Source of the DNA: Pedobacter duraquae
Lineage (GTDB): Bacteria; Bacteroidota; Bacteroidia; Sphingobacteriales; Sphingobacteriaceae
Reading direction: 5' to 3'
Length of the DNA stretch: 64,000 bases
NCBI RefSeq assembly: GCF_004362245.1
Contig: NZ_SNWM01000002.1
Span: 248,001-312,000 of the forward strand
The translations under genes were made by a program, and so were the position numbers. The notes below the pieces were generated by a model, which was given only the letters and a program-made list of their open reading frames with translations, searched no databases and had not been told where the DNA came from. Below, one piece after another: positions 35,701 to 43,905 of the stretch. How positions within the stretch are numbered: the stretch's first letter is position 1; every line of letters begins with the position of its first letter.

Positions 35701-35824
35701 GGGCATTTGCAAAATTTGAGAGCTGAAGAAAAAGTAGCAGAATAAAGTACTTTTTCCAATTTCCCAACATGGAAAAAACATGCCGTACATGCGAAGATTC
35801 GCATAAAGTAAATTTGCCGTTCAT
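32789..35824 (-). CDS. susC: SusC/RagA-family TonB-linked outer-membrane transporter
   Basis: The protein of about 1011 residues has an N-terminal signal (the best start is ATG 35824, MNGKFTLCESSHVRHVFSML; the longer frame begins at 35893), a carboxypeptidase-regulatory domain (about 45-130) and a plug domain with the family phrase EVVVVGYGTQSKRNVTGSVTKV. Further plug landmarks are GSILIRGPRSLSASNNPLIV and DIQSMEILKDASAAAIYGS. The 22-strand barrel ends in MARTFTLGLNVAF. It imports oligosaccharides of the locus with the adjacent SusD. The upstream symporter and aldolase genes are on the same strand 220 bp before it, so a separate promoter is possible. Confidence 0.95.
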   Translation of the reverse strand: MNGKFTLCESSHVRHVFSMLGNWKKYFILLLFLQLSNFANAQTITVSGTVRDPKGEALTGATVMIKGTKIGASTNVDGKYVLNARGAEDILVISYIGSLPQEIVLGNRVVLDVVLQPDSKALGEVVVVGYGTQSKRNVTGSVTKVDLSKSANLPNTNVSQALRGTVAGVQVTDDGRPGQSGSILIRGPRSLSASNNPLIVLDGIIFSGSLADINPNDIQSMEILKDASAAAIYGSRAANGVILVTSKKGTTEKPNIRFNAFNGFSDWAYKVKLLSPERYVQSKLDWRAQSGLEADPAKILTYLNKSEADNYAAGITHDPWDEASQPGRINSYDVSISGRSQYSNYYLSGAMVNEKGLIFNDNQKRTSVRANIDNQITDWFSVGINSTFVHRDLSGIAADLNNAYTNSPYGNWYYPDGQPTQFVVPEDQAYGNSVRASLLTTNEEVYDNLFSNFYAKLTVPFIKGLGYRVNYSPNYRWNHNYNFFRQDTHLTNNTTSASKFDQKNFDWVLENILTYNKQISKDHAVDFTLLYGRNHYGFESTTALADQLSSDALGFNNLGLGAVLSNTSTAEASEGISSMFRINYRFKEKYLLTLTARRDGSSVFAANNKYATFPSGSLAWIASDEPFIKKIPFIDMLKVRLSYGAVGNQAIGPYQSLSLSSTTQYVYGDGGATTLGVFPSTIANPDLKWETTYTANAAVDFELFKGRLGGTLEVYNSNTSDLLVRRSIPVMTGYNSIFANIGKTNNKGIELTLNSINIQSSKFEWGTNFVFSTNKNKIVHLYNTDVNGDGIEDNDLSNNWFIGHPITTYYDYVFDGIYQTGDQIPTGSKPGFVRLKDLNNDGKIDANDRTIIGSGGQPNYRFGLTNIFRYGNVSLSVFLNAMQGWISNFPLLNTAVSPNAPGRGLNQLDAGYWTAENKSETRPSLVYNNPLSHGWYISRNFVRIQDVSLSYQFPKEQLSKLRLANLRVFVSGKNLHTFTKWPGADPESGGITTANLYPMARTFTLGLNVAF

Positions 35825-36044
35825 AAATTCATTAATTATTTGGTTAGGTATTCTTTTAGGCATACAGCAGCGGCTGTCCTTTACAATCGCCACTGTACTT
35901 ATCGGGAGGGCACCTTATCCAATGCCGCCCCTTTTTTAAGGTCTGTTTGTTTAATTAAAAGTAACTGAATAAGCGATCCCTACATGATGAGGATTTACCC
36001 AGTTTATGTACGATCTTAGCATAACGCACGGGTTAACAGCACGA

Positions 36045-36980
36045 TCAGGATATGGATAACTTCAATCCGAGATCATTTTTTAGATTTTCATAATCCTGAT
36101 ACAGCTGATCGATCTGAATTTTTATCTCCGGAGTAAGCTGCCCTACCTGCTGGCGTGTAAACGCAGAAATGGAAAGTCCTCTTTTCTGCAGATAATATTT
36201 TGCCGTGACCGGGTAAACGTGATGCATCACATCCATATTGCTGATAAAGAACTGCTGCACGGCATCAACTTCGGCCTTCAACTCAGGCTTGTCGAAATGC
36301 TGACATAACCATACGATCAACTCAGGCCAGTAGTTACCCTGAATACAGGATAACCCGGCCGAGCCTGCCTTTAATGAAGCCACTGCGTGTCCCATATAGG
36401 CATCATATAAACCAAATATATGTCCTGCTCCTGTCTTGATCTTATTGGTAACTTGTACAATATCAAGGCAGGTATCTTTATGATAAATTATTCTTCCTGT
36501 GTCTACAAACGATTCCAGCTGAGTGGCAGAAATCAGTCTTTTATAAGGTACCGGGCATTCGTAAAAGCCCATTGGAATTTTCTCTGTCAAGTCCAGCAGC
36601 CTAAACATATTGGCATTAAATATCTCATCTGCTTCCGCCTGGGCGGCAAGCATGTTCGTGATGATAATTACGGCATCAACGCCCTGATCGTAGATCTTTT
36701 TCACAAAGTCGGCCTGAGTCTCCATGACTCCGCCAAAGGTTCCGGTAGCAACAACACGGATGCCAGGGCCGGCAGTGTTTACTACATGTTTGACTACATC
36801 CAAACGCTCCTGCTCGGTCAACTCAAACATTTCACTCGAGAGGCAATTAGCAAACAATCCGCTCGCACCGGCACGTATATAATATTCAGTAAGTTCTGTT
36901 AAGCCATCGAAGTCTACTTTACCGTCATCTTTAAACGGAGTAAGCATCACCGGAATAAATTCTTTAGGAGTGTGGTTCAT
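36045..36980 (-). CDS. DapA/NanA-family (dihydrodipicolinate-synthase-like) aldolase or lyase
   Basis: The 311-residue TIM-barrel protein has the N-terminal TPFKDDGKVDFDGLTELTEYYIRAGASGLFANCLSSE region and the catalytic Tyr in MGFYECPVPYK. The Schiff-base Lys lies in RIIYHKDTCLDIVQV and the C-terminal half is helical. Members catalyse pyruvate aldol additions or cleavages: DapA, NanA, 2-keto-3-deoxygluconate aldolase or L-KDG aldolase. Its context, directly after a sodium-solute symporter in a glycan locus, favours a sugar-acid lyase over lysine biosynthesis. The cleaved substrate is unknown. Confidence 0.86.
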   Translation of the reverse strand: MNHTPKEFIPVMLTPFKDDGKVDFDGLTELTEYYIRAGASGLFANCLSSEMFELTEQERLDVVKHVVNTAGPGIRVVATGTFGGVMETQADFVKKIYDQGVDAVIIITNMLAAQAEADEIFNANMFRLLDLTEKIPMGFYECPVPYKRLISATQLESFVDTGRIIYHKDTCLDIVQVTNKIKTGAGHIFGLYDAYMGHAVASLKAGSAGLSCIQGNYWPELIVWLCQHFDKPELKAEVDAVQQFFISNMDVMHHVYPVTAKYYLQKRGLSISAFTRQQVGQLTPEIKIQIDQLYQDYENLKNDLGLKLSIS

Positions 36981-37006
36981 CTTTAAATTGATTTTGAGAT
37001 TTATGT

Positions 37007-38572
37007 TTAGCTAATGGAAACGTCTTTTTTTTGGAAACGCGTAAGCAGAATGCCTGAAAGGAATATTGTCAGGGTGCCGATTACGATAATCATACTTTTA
37101 TGGAAAGGACTGCGCAGGAAAGCATAGCTTTCCGGAAAGAAAGAGGAGAAAGTCATCCACAGGATCACCAGTAGACCAATGAGTGTGGCACTCAGCGCAA
37201 CAGTATTTTTTGTACTTCTGCTAACCATGCCGAGCAGGAAGAGACCGAGCATACCCCCGGCGAAGATACCAGACAGCTCCCACCAGATGTCCAGCAAACT
37301 TTTTACACCGATCATTGCGATGCCGGTACCCATACCAAGCAACCCGAAGACTACCGTGCCCAGGTGTAATACAAAAAGATTCTGTTTATCGGTGATGTCT
37401 GGCTTGAAATAGCGCTTATAGATATCTACCGAGAAAACTGTTGCTGAAGAGTTCATACCTGAACTGATGGTACTCATTGCTGCAGATAAAATTGCAGACA
37501 CTATCAGGCCGACAAGTCCGGTAGGTATTTTCGTGACCATAAAATGGGGCATCACCTTATCACCATAGTCAGACGGCTTCAACGAGGCTGCCATACTACT
37601 CAACTCCGATGCCGAAGCATACGTCCCTATCCTTTCGCCGGCAACCTGCTGCTTAATCACTTCAATAAACTCAGGGTGCACCTGGTAATAGGCATAAAGA
37701 CAAGATCCTATAACGAAGAATAACAGTGAAGCAGGAACATATAACCAAACGCACAACCAGATAGACTTCGTTGCTTCCTTAACGGAAGTGGCAGTATGGT
37801 ACCGCTGCACATAGTTCTGGTCCATTCCAAAATTGTTCAGGTTGATAAAAAAGCCGTAGAAAAGAACGACCCAGAAAGTGGACTCTGTAAAATTGGGAGA
37901 TAAGCTACCAAGGCTGAACTTATGGTCGTGCTGACCGATATCAATTATCTTCGAAATACCACCAGGCATATCTTTAACGATCAGAAAAATGATCAGCAAG
38001 GCACCCATGGTTTTAATAACCGCCTGAACAACTTCCGTCCAGATTACCGCCTCTATCCCTCCCAGAACAGTATAAATAATGATACAAATCCCCATTACGA
38101 TCATAATGGTCTGCATGCTGTATCCAGTTAGGGCTTGTAGGCTAAGCGCAATTCCGAAAAATATCGTTCCCATGCGGGCAAGCTGAGTAAGGAGGAAACA
38201 TACAACAGCATACGTACGTGCCCATGCACCAAAGCGATGCTCAAGATGGGTATAGGCAGATACCCCACCCACACTCCGGTAAAAAGGAACAAAATATTTT
38301 GAGGCCACCCATGCTGCCAGTGGCATAGATAAACTGAATACAAAAGCATTCCAATTGCCACCAAATGCTTTTCCGGGAACCCCTAGGAAAGTATTACTGC
38401 TTAGAAAGGTTGCATAGATTGAAAGTCCTATTGCCCAGCCAGGGATCTTACCCGAGGCTTTGGTGAACTGCTCTGCACTTTTATTTTTTCTTGAAAAATA
38501 AATACCGACCAACACCATAGCAATCAGGTAAGCAGCGATTATGGAAAGATCAAGAATTGGAAGATTGTTCAT
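37007..38572 (-). CDS. Sodium:solute symporter (SSS family)
   Basis: The inner-membrane protein of 521 residues (start ATG 38572) has about 13 hydrophobic helices. The family motifs include LIAMVLVGIYFSRKNKSAEQF at helix 1, VVCFLLTQLARMGTIFFGIALSLQ and SAILSAAMSTISSGMNSSATV. SSS members import sugars, sialic acid, amino acids or other solutes with Na+. The gene begins the minus-strand operon containing the DapA-like lyase, SusCD, the BNR protein and the DUF3748 protein. It is therefore a plausible inner-membrane importer of the oligosaccharide-derived monosaccharide. Confidence 0.9.
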   Translation of the reverse strand: MNNLPILDLSIIAAYLIAMVLVGIYFSRKNKSAEQFTKASGKIPGWAIGLSIYATFLSSNTFLGVPGKAFGGNWNAFVFSLSMPLAAWVASKYFVPFYRSVGGVSAYTHLEHRFGAWARTYAVVCFLLTQLARMGTIFFGIALSLQALTGYSMQTIMIVMGICIIIYTVLGGIEAVIWTEVVQAVIKTMGALLIIFLIVKDMPGGISKIIDIGQHDHKFSLGSLSPNFTESTFWVVLFYGFFINLNNFGMDQNYVQRYHTATSVKEATKSIWLCVWLYVPASLLFFVIGSCLYAYYQVHPEFIEVIKQQVAGERIGTYASASELSSMAASLKPSDYGDKVMPHFMVTKIPTGLVGLIVSAILSAAMSTISSGMNSSATVFSVDIYKRYFKPDITDKQNLFVLHLGTVVFGLLGMGTGIAMIGVKSLLDIWWELSGIFAGGMLGLFLLGMVSRSTKNTVALSATLIGLLVILWMTFSSFFPESYAFLRSPFHKSMIIVIGTLTIFLSGILLTRFQKKDVSIS

Positions 38573-38856
38573 CAGAATGTTGTATTGGTTATAATTGGTT
38601 ACGACAAACATAACTGATAAAAAAACCTCTTCCTTATAGTATATTCACAACCTATTGTACCATCTTATCTTCAAACACATTTTAGGGATGATTAATAACT
38701 TGTGTCCTTTACTTATAACACTGGCTACCCTTGTGTCGCAACTTTTGACCGTTTAAGTTTGTAAGTGATTTCCAATTCGCATTAACGGAAGTATGGCTTT
38801 CCATATGTATTGAGTTTAACATACTACAAAAATATTTTCGTATAAATTTGTATCAG

Positions 38857-39188
38857 ATGAAAGTTCATCTTGTAAAAAACAAAGTCTAGAAGACTTTGCC
38901 TGGCTACAGTCAAACAGCAGAACTCCACTCGAAGATTGGATTGATCAATTGAAGTTGGCGGATTGGCAACAACCCAGCGATATCAAACGCACTTATAATA
39001 CAGCTGATCTATTAGGCGCAGGTAGTAACAGGGTTGTTTTTGATATTGGAGGAAATAACTATAGATTGAGCTGTAAGTATGCATTTGGACTAAAGCAAAT
39101 TCATCTTTTTGTGTGCTGGATAGGTACTCATGCTGACTATGATAGGCTATGTAAAATCAACGGACAATACACGATTAACTTATTTTGA
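38857..39188 (+). pseudogene. HigB-type toxin, reading frame broken at a slippery A-run
   Basis: Frame 1 from ATG 38857 gives MKVHLVKNKV and a stop. The -1 frame continues without interruption from the same place as a HigB-like protein (QSLEDFAWLQSNSRTPLEDWIDQ to ADYDRLCKINGQYTI). It includes the family phrases SNRVVFDIGGNNYRLSC and WIGTHADYD. HigB toxins are ribosome-dependent mRNA interferases. The break lies at A6 in codons GTA AAA AAC, an A AAA AAC slippery heptamer. It is therefore a decayed gene, a sequencing error in an A-run, or a case of -1 programmed frameshifting. The antitoxin gene follows 3 bp later. Confidence 0.75.
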
Positions 39189-39191
39189 ATC

Positions 39192-39620
39192 ATGGAAACG
39201 AACGCATTAAAATACACCGTAATCAAAAACAAGGAACAATATGCACAATACTGCAATCAACTGAAATTGTTAGTTAGCGCAGAAATTTCGGAGCCTTTGC
39301 AGGATGAAATAGATTTGCTAACGCTCCTGATTGAAAAATTTGATGAGCAAAACAATACCTTTAAAGAAGCTGACCCCATAACACTGCTACGCTCTTTTAT
39401 GCAGGATCATCAAATCAAAGCGCAGCAACTTTCTGAAATACTGGAGGTAAGTAAAGGCTACGTGTCTGATATACTCAATTATAAAAAAGCCTTATCAAAA
39501 GATGTAATCAGAAAGCTGGCAGATCATTTTAAAGTTAGGCAAGATACCTTCAACAGAACTTATAAGTTGACAACTGATACTTACCCAGGCAAATCAGACT
39601 TTGTAAACAAAGCTTCATAA
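39192..39620 (+). CDS. HigA-type antitoxin with XRE helix-turn-helix
   Basis: The 142-residue protein has an N-terminal helical part (residues 1-65) resembling HigA dimer and toxin-binding regions. It is followed by an HTH_3/XRE domain (MQDHQIKAQQLSEILEVSKGYVSDILNYKKALSKDVIRKLADHF). It should bind the toxin and repress the higBA promoter. The start is 3 bp after the toxin stop. Its last 40 bp overlap the 3' end of the convergent idi gene, an unusual antisense overlap. Confidence 0.88.
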   Translation: METNALKYTVIKNKEQYAQYCNQLKLLVSAEISEPLQDEIDLLTLLIEKFDEQNNTFKEADPITLLRSFMQDHQIKAQQLSEILEVSKGYVSDILNYKKALSKDVIRKLADHFKVRQDTFNRTYKLTTDTYPGKSDFVNKAS

Positions 39621-40123
39621 TGCTCAATAACCTGATCAAAACAGATTTTTAGCCATTCCGTATACATTTCAGGTTCCTCGATTAAACTTAGCTTAAGGTC
39701 TTCCATGCTGATATATCTAAAATCTGCTACTTCTTCTGGATTTGGAATGGGTAACATATCTGATGTTCCGAAGTAAACATGGTCGTACTCATATTCTTTC
39801 AGCCCGTTTTCGACCTCAGCTTTATAACAAAAACTAAAAACAGGATCAAGTCTGCAAACCATGTCCATTTCTTCTTTCAACCTTCTCTTTGCCGCAACTG
39901 TAGTTAACTCGCCCGGCCTGGGATGACTGCAGCAGGTATTGGTCCATTTCCCTGCTGAATGGTACTTACTTAAAGCGCGCTGCTGCAACAGCAGATCACC
40001 ATCGCCGTTAAAGATAAAAACCGAAAAAGCCCTGTGTAGCTTGCCCAAAACATGCGCCTCCAGCTTTGGCATGGTGCCGATTTGCTTATCTGTCTGGTCA
40101 ACAAGAATCACCTCTTCCGTCAT
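39581..40123 (-). CDS. idi: Isopentenyl-diphosphate delta-isomerase, type 1
   Basis: The 180-residue Nudix-fold enzyme interconverts isopentenyl and dimethylallyl diphosphate with Mg2+. Active-site landmarks are present: HRAFSVFIFNGDGDLLLQQRA, KYHSAGKWTNTCCSHPRPGE (catalytic Cys in TCCSHP), AKRRLKEEM as the Nudix helix and the later EYEYDHVYFG glutamate/tyrosine region. It is coupled to crtB upstream (4 bp stop/start overlap), as expected for isoprenoid supply to carotenoid synthesis. The 3' end overlaps the antitoxin gene. Confidence 0.95.
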   Translation of the reverse strand: MTEEVILVDQTDKQIGTMPKLEAHVLGKLHRAFSVFIFNGDGDLLLQQRALSKYHSAGKWTNTCCSHPRPGELTTVAAKRRLKEEMDMVCRLDPVFSFCYKAEVENGLKEYEYDHVYFGTSDMLPIPNPEEVADFRYISMEDLKLSLIEEPEMYTEWLKICFDQVIEHYEALFTKSDLPG

Positions 40124-40962
40124 ATGGTATTTGTTTTATAGCGGATCAGTGAATCGCACATCAGCCCGATCTTATGTGTGTTCGATATCCGCACCCGCTG
40201 AGACATCACCTTCTCTGCTGTACTCCGCTTAATTTTATTAAATAGCTGTTTATAGTAAACATACGCAAGATATACGCCACTTCCAGAAGAAGCTGGCAGT
40301 TGCCTGATCCCAACCAGAGCTTCCTGAAATTCAGTTTCAATCTCGTTCTCTATTAGCTTTTTCTCGATATTTGAAAAGCTTTCCAAATTTACATTGGGAA
40401 AATAGGTACGGTTTAAAGTATAAAAATCAGCATTAACATCCCTCAGGAAGTTCACTTTCTGAAAAGCTGACCCTAACTTCATGGCAGAGTCCTTTAACTT
40501 ATCGTACTCGGTTTTATCCCCTTCGGTAAATACCTGCAGACACATCAGTCCTACTACCTGAGCCGAACCTAGAATGTAACGGTCGTATTTCTCAGGGGTA
40601 TATGTTTCCTGTTTGAGATCCATCTCCATACTGTCGAGAAACAAAGTGATTAACTCTTTATCAATCTGATATTGGTTAACAACCTGCTGAAAAGAATGCA
40701 ATACAGGATTTAAGCTGATGCCATCCTCAATGGCTTCAAAGCAGTCTCTTTTGAATTTATCCAATAAAAACACTTTGTCGTGCTCATGGAAGCTGTCTAC
40801 AATTTCATCAGCCAGACGTACAAAACCATAGATAGCGTAGATTGGGCGACGCAACTTCTGGCTTAAAAAGTAAATTCCCAATGAAAAACTGGTGCTATAA
40901 CGTTTGGTGATCATTTTACTGCAATCCGCAGATAATTGGTCAAATATCTCTTTCATGGGCAA
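40120..40962 (-). CDS. crtB: Phytoene/squalene-synthase family protein
   Basis: The 280-residue trans-prenyltransferase has the first aspartate-rich motif LADEIVDSFHEHD and the second motif NFLRDVNADF, together with RYSTSFSLGI near residue 20. It condenses two C20 or C15 diphosphates into phytoene or squalene/dehydrosqualene. The length fits CrtB. It is followed directly by idi and preceded (43 bp) by a MarR regulator on the same strand. No crtI desaturase or cyclase is present in the window, so the product is inferred, not certain. Confidence 0.9.
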   Translation of the reverse strand: MPMKEIFDQLSADCSKMITKRYSTSFSLGIYFLSQKLRRPIYAIYGFVRLADEIVDSFHEHDKVFLLDKFKRDCFEAIEDGISLNPVLHSFQQVVNQYQIDKELITLFLDSMEMDLKQETYTPEKYDRYILGSAQVVGLMCLQVFTEGDKTEYDKLKDSAMKLGSAFQKVNFLRDVNADFYTLNRTYFPNVNLESFSNIEKKLIENEIETEFQEALVGIRQLPASSGSGVYLAYVYYKQLFNKIKRSTAEKVMSQRVRISNTHKIGLMCDSLIRYKTNTI

Positions 40963-41004
40963 AGGTTATGTCAGTAATATATTTGGGTTGGTTCAATTGT
41001 ATAT

Positions 41005-41625
41005 TTAAATATTCGTTTGTAATTCCGTTTTGGATTTCGAGGCATGAAAGTCTTCGAGTTTCGAAAATAGCCTGATCAGATCCATCTTTTCCTGTATGTT
41101 CAAAGGTTCTGTTACCCTGCTGGAGGCTTTCCTTATTTCATGCATCCGCTCGTTCAAAAGCTGTCTTCCGTTCGCAGTAATGTGGATCATTCTGTTCCGT
41201 TTATCATTTTCCATAGCTTCCTGTTCCACAAGCCCATTATTGATCAGTCGATTCACAATCTGCATTCCTGCTGATTTTTCATGCACATTTAATTTGATCA
41301 GGGCGGTTTTAGTCATACTCCCTAATGACACCAGATTAATAAGGTAAATAAAATCATCGGGAGTAGAAAAAGAACTTTCTATTATAGCAGTTTTAGCATG
41401 CGATTTTGCATATCTATATAAATGTACCAGGGAGGTATTAATTACGCTATCTGCAGATCTTCCACTTGCCTTTCCAGACCATTCAGGTTCCGAATGCGCA
41501 TCAATTGTTTTCGATCCAAGCTGCAAACTCAACCAAGTGTTAAATGACTTAACATCAGCAGCTCCAGCTCCTTCTTCATATTGCTTAACCAGCGTTACCA
41601 GATCGTTAATTAATTCGTAATACAT
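41005..41625 (-). CDS. MarR-family transcriptional regulator
   Basis: The 206-residue protein has a winged helix-turn-helix with SMTKTALIKLNVHEKSAGMQIVNRLINNGLVEQEAMENDKRNRMIHITANGRQLL (about 110-165), the classical MarR recognition-helix and wing pattern. It has extended N- and C-terminal helices for dimerisation. The N-terminal extension of about 75 residues is longer than in typical MarR (about 145). It sits upstream of crtB-idi on the same strand. A perfect 16 bp palindrome lies 13 bp before its start, fitting autoregulation and control of the carotenoid/isoprenoid genes. Confidence 0.85.
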   Translation of the reverse strand: MYYELINDLVTLVKQYEEGAGAADVKSFNTWLSLQLGSKTIDAHSEPEWSGKASGRSADSVINTSLVHLYRYAKSHAKTAIIESSFSTPDDFIYLINLVSLGSMTKTALIKLNVHEKSAGMQIVNRLINNGLVEQEAMENDKRNRMIHITANGRQLLNERMHEIRKASSRVTEPLNIQEKMDLIRLFSKLEDFHASKSKTELQTNI

Positions 41626-41637
41626 AGTTTAATATTT

Positions 41638-41653
41638 ATAAAGCATGCTTTAT
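41638..41653. promoter_or_regulatory. Putative MarR operator
   Basis: ATAAAGCATGCTTTAT is a perfect 16 bp palindrome centred about 20 bp before the marR-like start codon, the size and placement typical of MarR autoregulatory sites. Confidence 0.55.
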
Positions 41654-41911
41654 TGTAACTTCTGCGTTTTATTATGCAAAGCAGTTTAGGATTCCCCAAA
41701 TCAGTAAAACATAAGTCGTCTAAAAGCCGACAATTTAGTGTATTTATACAGCATAAAAGAAACTTATGGTACATAAATATACTAAAGTATAAAGCAAGTT
41801 ACGCGCCAAACCGTCAATTGCTGTTTCTTTTTCTTACTACTAACTTGTTTTGTTAGAACAGAGAATCGTAACTTTCAAAAAGAAATCAGTCTCAATCTTA
41901 TAAAACCAGCC

Positions 41912-42481
41912 ATGCCCGATCCTTTTTTAGCTAGTGCAAAGAAGCAATTTGAATATTATAAGTTGCTGGGCGACCGCACATTTATCCAACTTACAGACGA
42001 GCAGTTGTTCTGGAAATTTAACGCAGAAAGCAACAGCATTGCCATGATCGTTAAGCACCTATGGGGAAATATGATGTCTCGCTGGACAGATTTTATGCAC
42101 ACTGATGGTGAAAAAGAATGGCGCAACCGCGATGCCGAATTTATGGATGATATTACAGACAGGGCTGACTTGATTGCCAAATGGGATGCAGGTTGGGCTT
42201 GTTTATTAGAAGCAATAAATTCACTGTCATCAACGGATCTTGATAAAGAAATCTTTATCCGCAATCAGGGACATTCTATTACTGAAGCTATCAACAGACA
42301 GCTCGCCCATTACCCTTATCATGTAGGTCAGATCGTCTTTATCGGGAAAATACTTCTTGATGACCGATGGACTTCTTTATCTATCCCAAAAGGAAATTCA
42401 GCAGACTACAATGCGGAGAAATTTGCGAAGGAAAAACAGACGCAACATTTTACAGATGAATATCTGGGCAAACCTAAGTAA
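41912..42481 (+). CDS. DUF1572 / DinB-like four-helix protein
   Basis: The 189-residue cytosolic protein belongs to the DinB-like four-helix superfamily. Markers are the N-terminal KKQFEYYKLLGDRTFIQLTDEQLFWKFN, the NSIAMIVKHLWGNM histidine segment and the final metal-ligand histidine region QLAHYPYHVGQIVFIGK. DinB-like proteins bind divalent metal, and some use bacillithiol-type thiols in transfer reactions. The substrate is unknown. It is alone on the plus strand between the MarR-crtB-idi cluster and a convergent acyltransferase gene. Confidence 0.85.
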   Translation: MPDPFLASAKKQFEYYKLLGDRTFIQLTDEQLFWKFNAESNSIAMIVKHLWGNMMSRWTDFMHTDGEKEWRNRDAEFMDDITDRADLIAKWDAGWACLLEAINSLSSTDLDKEIFIRNQGHSITEAINRQLAHYPYHVGQIVFIGKILLDDRWTSLSIPKGNSADYNAEKFAKEKQTQHFTDEYLGKPK

Positions 42482-42499
42482 TAACTATTGCAGGTAAGA

Positions 42500-43621
42500 T
42501 CAGTTGTTGCTGATACCCACCAGCCAGCGATAACGGCTTTTCGTTATGGCCCATACCAGTCCATAAGTAACAGTCAACACAATCACAAAAAAAGCCAGGT
42601 TAAATACCAGTAGCATCCAGATACTTTCGAATTGTTCAACAGAAAAAAACCGCAACACTATAAACGTGAGTTCAAAGATCACAATGTTGTGTGCTAAAAA
42701 TATCCCGTACACCGTTTTCCTGGGTTTAAGTTTGTTAATGCTAGAGCTCTTGCCAGCCTTGAGTAGTACCGCAAAGAAAAGCAGGGATACCACTGCATTG
42801 CTGATGCGGTTTGACCCATAGGGATCTACACAACCGATACCGGATAGATATTTAGCATCCATACATGAGATGATAAAAGACAAACTCAAAGCAGTGAGCA
42901 GTACCGCCCAATTGACCTTTTGAATGGCGGATTGGATCATCGGGTAATATTTATTGACTTGCATGCCCAGCCAAACAAAAAATGCATAGGCAAGTACCGC
43001 TTTCGCGTGATTGGCTGCAACCCAATTATAATAGAAGTTGATGCAGTAAAATAGCGTTACTGCTGCAAGAACGATACCCAGCCAGGCACTTTCAGCCTGG
43101 TCACGCAACCAAACCAACAAAAGCATGGTAACAATATAAGTCGTCACAAACCAGTAAGCCGTATACAGCATCAAACCGTCTGTCAGCTTATAAATGTACC
43201 ACCAAAATTGCTTTAAATCCCGACTTGCCCACAATTCGGCCAGAGGCAACAATTGAATAATACTAAGGACTAAAAACAGAAGAATGAAAGAAAGCCATGG
43301 GATATATACTTTAGGCAGGCGCTCCTTACAGAAACTAGCGAAACTATAATTACGCAACTTCGGTCTTAGAAGAAATCCAGCTACCACAAAAAAGATAATC
43401 GTACTTATTTTTCCAGTTTCAATTACAGCGATTTTCAAAAAAAGATCTACAGTATTCCTTGGAACGTAATCCTGCCATCCCAGAAGACAATGCCCCCAAA
43501 CGATCAGGCAAATAGTTATGCCTCGAATGGTATCGATTTGTTCGTAATTAATGGCTACAGCAGGCTCGGCCTCCCCTGCGGAGGTTGTAAGCACCATAGC
43601 ATCAATATTTTCTTGAGACAT
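42500..43621 (-). CDS. Acyltransferase-3 family membrane protein
   Basis: The 373-residue integral membrane protein begins, after a 25-residue soluble leader, with YEQIDTIRGITICLIVWGHCLLGW, the acyltransferase-3 signature with its conserved histidine. About ten hydrophobic helices follow, including KVYIPWLSFILLFLVLS and VYGIFLAHNIVIFELTFIVL. This form resembles fucose-4-O-acetylase/OpgC-type proteins rather than the OafA-like gene near 11.5 kb. The modified glycan is not identifiable. It converges on the DUF1572 gene and is alone in its transcript. Confidence 0.86.
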   Translation of the reverse strand: MSQENIDAMVLTTSAGEAEPAVAINYEQIDTIRGITICLIVWGHCLLGWQDYVPRNTVDLFLKIAVIETGKISTIIFFVVAGFLLRPKLRNYSFASFCKERLPKVYIPWLSFILLFLVLSIIQLLPLAELWASRDLKQFWWYIYKLTDGLMLYTAYWFVTTYIVTMLLLVWLRDQAESAWLGIVLAAVTLFYCINFYYNWVAANHAKAVLAYAFFVWLGMQVNKYYPMIQSAIQKVNWAVLLTALSLSFIISCMDAKYLSGIGCVDPYGSNRISNAVVSLLFFAVLLKAGKSSSINKLKPRKTVYGIFLAHNIVIFELTFIVLRFFSVEQFESIWMLLVFNLAFFVIVLTVTYGLVWAITKSRYRWLVGISNN

Positions 43622-43905
43622 TACACAATAATGCTGATTTTAAGCCACAAATCAATTATTTAACATCAATAAAATAGATTTTCAAAACAGACAAGTGACG
43701 TCAAAAATTTCCTTAGGATTCTGCTCTAAATTAAAAAGCCGGATTCAGGCTACTTGAAACAATTATTTTGTGCTATAATCCTTATGAAATGGGATTGGCA
43801 ATTGACAAAATTTGATTTGCTTCAAATTAAAGCAATAAATTATTTCATTTTCAAAATTTAATCACAATCTTTAATCACCAGATATATGATACAAAAAATA
43901 AGCAA

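Noticed and set aside
21049..38572. Sialic-acid utilisation locus
   Set aside because: The BNR protein and DapA/NanA-like lyase suggest it, but nanE, nanK, nagA and nagB are absent and the isomerase/kinase pair does not fit that pathway.
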